A stretch of DNA of 64,000 nucleotides from an uncultured Desulfobacterales bacterium (GTDB lineage Bacteria > Desulfobacterota > Desulfobacteria > Desulfobacterales > JAHEIW01): positions 21,936 through 85,935 of the forward strand of contig CAMYLV010000007.1 of NCBI GenBank assembly GCA_947259495.1, written 5' to 3'. Shown one piece after another: positions 62,278-64,000 of this stretch (within the stretch, counting starts at the first letter, position 1; the number at the start of each line of letters is the position of its first letter). The position numbers were made by a program, and so were the translations under genes. A model generated the notes under the pieces. That model was not told where the DNA came from. It saw nothing but the letters and a program-made list of their open reading frames with translations, and ran no database searches.

Positions 62278-63249
62278 ATGACAAAACTAAAAGTCACTAC
62301 AATTGGAGGCGGAAGCGGGCAATACGCTCTTCTGTCCGGTCTGAGAGATTTGGAAGAAATTGACATAACTTCTGTTGTCTCTATGGTGGACAGTGGGGGA
62401 AGTACGGGCAGATTAAGGGATGAGCTTGGCATTTTACCCCCCGGAGATGTTTTGAAGTGCTTGCTGGCGCTATCGCCCCAGCGCGAAATAGCACGAGCGC
62501 TTTTTCTGAAACGATTCAGCAAGGATAAACGCCTTAGGGGTCATAATGCCGGAAATATGCTCCTGACGATGCTTTCACGGTATACCGGCAGCTTTCCGAC
62601 CGGCATCCAAGCCCTTGGCGAAATTTTAAATGTGCGCGGCGCTATTTTGCCGGTAACCACCGACAAAGCAACTCTGGTTGCGGAGCTGACAGACGGCACG
62701 CGGATATTCGGCGAAAGCGCCATTGATGTACCCCGGGGCGGACAACCGTCTAAAATCAAAGATGTTTACCTCGTGCCGCATCATACCGGCTACATAAAGG
62801 CCTATCCGCCGGTCATGGATGCCATCAACGCTGCGGATTACATCATTATCGGTCCGGGTGATCTGTTTACCAGCATACTCTCCAACATTGTGGTTCCGGG
62901 GGTCAAAGACGCGATCAAAGAAACGAACGCCACCCTTCTGTATGTCGTCAATATAATGACCAAGTACGGCGAAACCCATAACTATTCCTGCAGCGATTTT
63001 ATTGAAAAGCTTGAAGAAGGCATCGGCCGCAAGGTTCAAATCATTATTTGCAACCGCACAAAACCGGAAGATCAAATTTTAGCGGAATATCGAAAACAGG
63101 AAGCCGAATTTGTTGAATTTGTCGATGATCAGCAATTATGGCAGAATCGCAAACTCTATTTGGCAGATTTGCTCGATACGTCCGGCAGTATCGTCAGACA
63201 CGACTCAGAAAAATTGGCGCTGCTGATTCAGGAGATTATTTTGGCCTGA
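62278..63249 (+). CDS. yvcK: YvcK/CofD-family gluconeogenesis and cell-shape factor
   Basis: Encodes 323 residues. TTIGGGSGQYALLSGLRDL, SMVDSGGSTGRLRDELGILP, HNAGNMLLTML and IIIGPGDLFTSILSN are signatures of YvcK, a UDP-sugar-binding protein needed for growth on gluconeogenic carbon sources and for cell wall homeostasis. The ATG has no obvious ribosome binding site. The gene stands alone on this strand, ending in a shared terminator. Confidence 0.92.
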   Translation: MTKLKVTTIGGGSGQYALLSGLRDLEEIDITSVVSMVDSGGSTGRLRDELGILPPGDVLKCLLALSPQREIARALFLKRFSKDKRLRGHNAGNMLLTMLSRYTGSFPTGIQALGEILNVRGAILPVTTDKATLVAELTDGTRIFGESAIDVPRGGQPSKIKDVYLVPHHTGYIKAYPPVMDAINAADYIIIGPGDLFTSILSNIVVPGVKDAIKETNATLLYVVNIMTKYGETHNYSCSDFIEKLEEGIGRKVQIIICNRTKPEDQILAEYRKQEAEFVEFVDDQQLWQNRKLYLADLLDTSGSIVRHDSEKLALLIQEIILA

Positions 63250-63322
63250 GTTAGTCGAAGGTAATCCGGCCCACACCAGGCGGAAGTCATGAAAATTGCG
63301 GCCTATACGCAAATATCCCTAA

Positions 63323-63361
63323 AAAAAAGAGGATATGGTCATTAGATCATATCCTCTTTTT
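63323..63361. terminator. Bidirectional intrinsic terminator
   Basis: AAAGAGGATATG pairs with CATATCCTCTTT over a GTCATTAGAT loop with A- and T-runs on both sides. It serves the convergent yvcK and RsbW-like genes. Confidence 0.88.
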
Positions 63362-63379
63362 GTCCACTATCTGTAATGC

Positions 63380-63871
63380 CTAGATTGCCAGCGGTGATTT
63401 CCCTGATTCGATGGATTTCCGAAGGGTTAAATGATTTTTGCCTTGGTTTCTTTGATAGCAAATAGCATTCGTCAGTTTTTTGACAATATGAATTCCAAGG
63501 CCCCCGATTTTGATATTTTTCGGATCAATCGGGATTCGGGGCTCTTTTTTTGAGAGCGGATTGAAGGGTATTCCACCGTCTTCGACATCTAAAATCAGCA
63601 CATCCTTATCCAGTTGAAGAGTGAATTGAATTAAATGGTGCCGATCATCATCAAAACCATAGGAAACAATATTGGTAAACAGTTCGTCCAGGCAAAGGTT
63701 GATTTCGAATAGACAATTTTCCGAGAGCCCTGCGATTTTACCAAATTTTTTCACCTGCTGCCGCAGGACCTCGAGCTCGGAAAGATCGTTTTTGAGTCCA
63801 AATGAATACGTATGGGGTGAATTGTCGTCTTTAGCGCTCAGGTTTTCATCAGAAATATCAGGACTAGCCAT
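63380..63871 (-). CDS. RsbW-like anti-sigma-type serine kinase (HATPase_c_2)
   Basis: Encodes 163 residues with one GHKL ATPase domain: FEINLCLDELFTNIVSYGF (N box), LDVEDGGIPFNP (G1) and GGLGIHIVKKLTN (G2). Such proteins phosphorylate anti-sigma-factor antagonists in partner-switching systems. No antagonist or sigma factor gene is visible in the window, so its partner is unknown. AAGGGG precedes the ATG at 63871. Confidence 0.87.
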   Translation of the reverse strand: MASPDISDENLSAKDDNSPHTYSFGLKNDLSELEVLRQQVKKFGKIAGLSENCLFEINLCLDELFTNIVSYGFDDDRHHLIQFTLQLDKDVLILDVEDGGIPFNPLSKKEPRIPIDPKNIKIGGLGIHIVKKLTNAICYQRNQGKNHLTLRKSIESGKSPLAI

Positions 63872-64000
63872 ATTTTTGGCCCCTTCTAATTTATGATATA
63901 TTTATTTAAGCGTTAAAGCTTGGATTACCTATATGATAAGCAAAAAATCTGCCAATGTATGTATTTTGATGGGTTTTATGTGTAAGTATTTTAATTTAAT

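Overview
This 64 kb window looks like a chromosomal segment of a Gram-negative, probably sulfate-reducing Desulfobacterota (Desulfobacterales-type) bacterium. Pointers are the two-subunit glycine decarboxylase (gcvPA/gcvPB), SelB, the ACT-domain SerB proteins, a GEMM-I riboswitch, several outer-membrane-type lipoproteins, and intergenic hairpins built from short tandem units. The taxonomy is inferred from gene content and style only. I see no prophage, insertion sequence or CRISPR array.

Layout. Positions 1-9770 hold a membrane-lipid and stress neighbourhood: the 3' end of a cyclopropane-fatty-acid synthase (CFA), a 48-residue membrane peptide, UspA, SerB copy 1, DUF1499, DUF2177 and DUF2062 proteins, then a minus-strand block with a lipocalin, a chalcone-isomerase-like protein, a GPH-type transporter, a DUF1295 reductase-like protein and a second CFA-like methyltransferase. 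A LOV-like PAS protein without the photoactive cysteine follows. Positions 10055-18835 carry an OmpA-type lipoprotein, a hybrid sensor kinase, an MFS transporter, two alpha/beta hydrolases and SerB copy 2. Positions 18947-25770 are a minus-strand run: Lrp-type regulator, gcvH, gcvPA, gcvPB, lipB, lipA, alr. Positions 26158-31543 are a complete branched-chain amino-acid ABC transporter (livK, H, M, G, F). Positions 31840-36943 are a GldA/F/G-like ABC system with a DUF4340 protein.

Positions 37397-46557 carry a DegP-type protease, an FmdB-type protein, a GspE/PilB-type ATPase with a receiver-PAS protein, argC, folD, and an M23 peptidase preceded by a GEMM-I (cyclic di-GMP-I class) riboswitch and terminator. 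Positions 46801-55253 hold secA, the N-degron operon clpS-clpA-aat, a HIT protein and hemW. Positions 55392-63871 carry a patatin-like lipoprotein, selB, a small membrane protein, tRNA-His and tRNA-Arg, a short duplicated tRNA-Arg 3' end, a hypothetical gene, a secreted histidine phosphatase, an NTP_transf_8 protein, yvcK and an RsbW-like kinase.

Functional links. SerB, glycine cleavage, lipoate synthesis and attachment, FolD and alanine racemase point to serine/glycine/one-carbon metabolism. The first 10 kb resembles the conserved CFA/DUF1295/chalcone-isomerase/lipocalin set known from photo-oxidative stress regulons.

The most unusual content is between the genes: (A) a ~103 bp double-hairpin repeat with five full and two partial copies, one of which supplies the C-terminus of HemW; (B) two ~145 nt elements with a conserved core but site-specific, fully complementary stems; (D) at least six hairpins whose arms are degenerate tandem short repeats, different at each locus; and a tRNA-Arg 3' end duplication.
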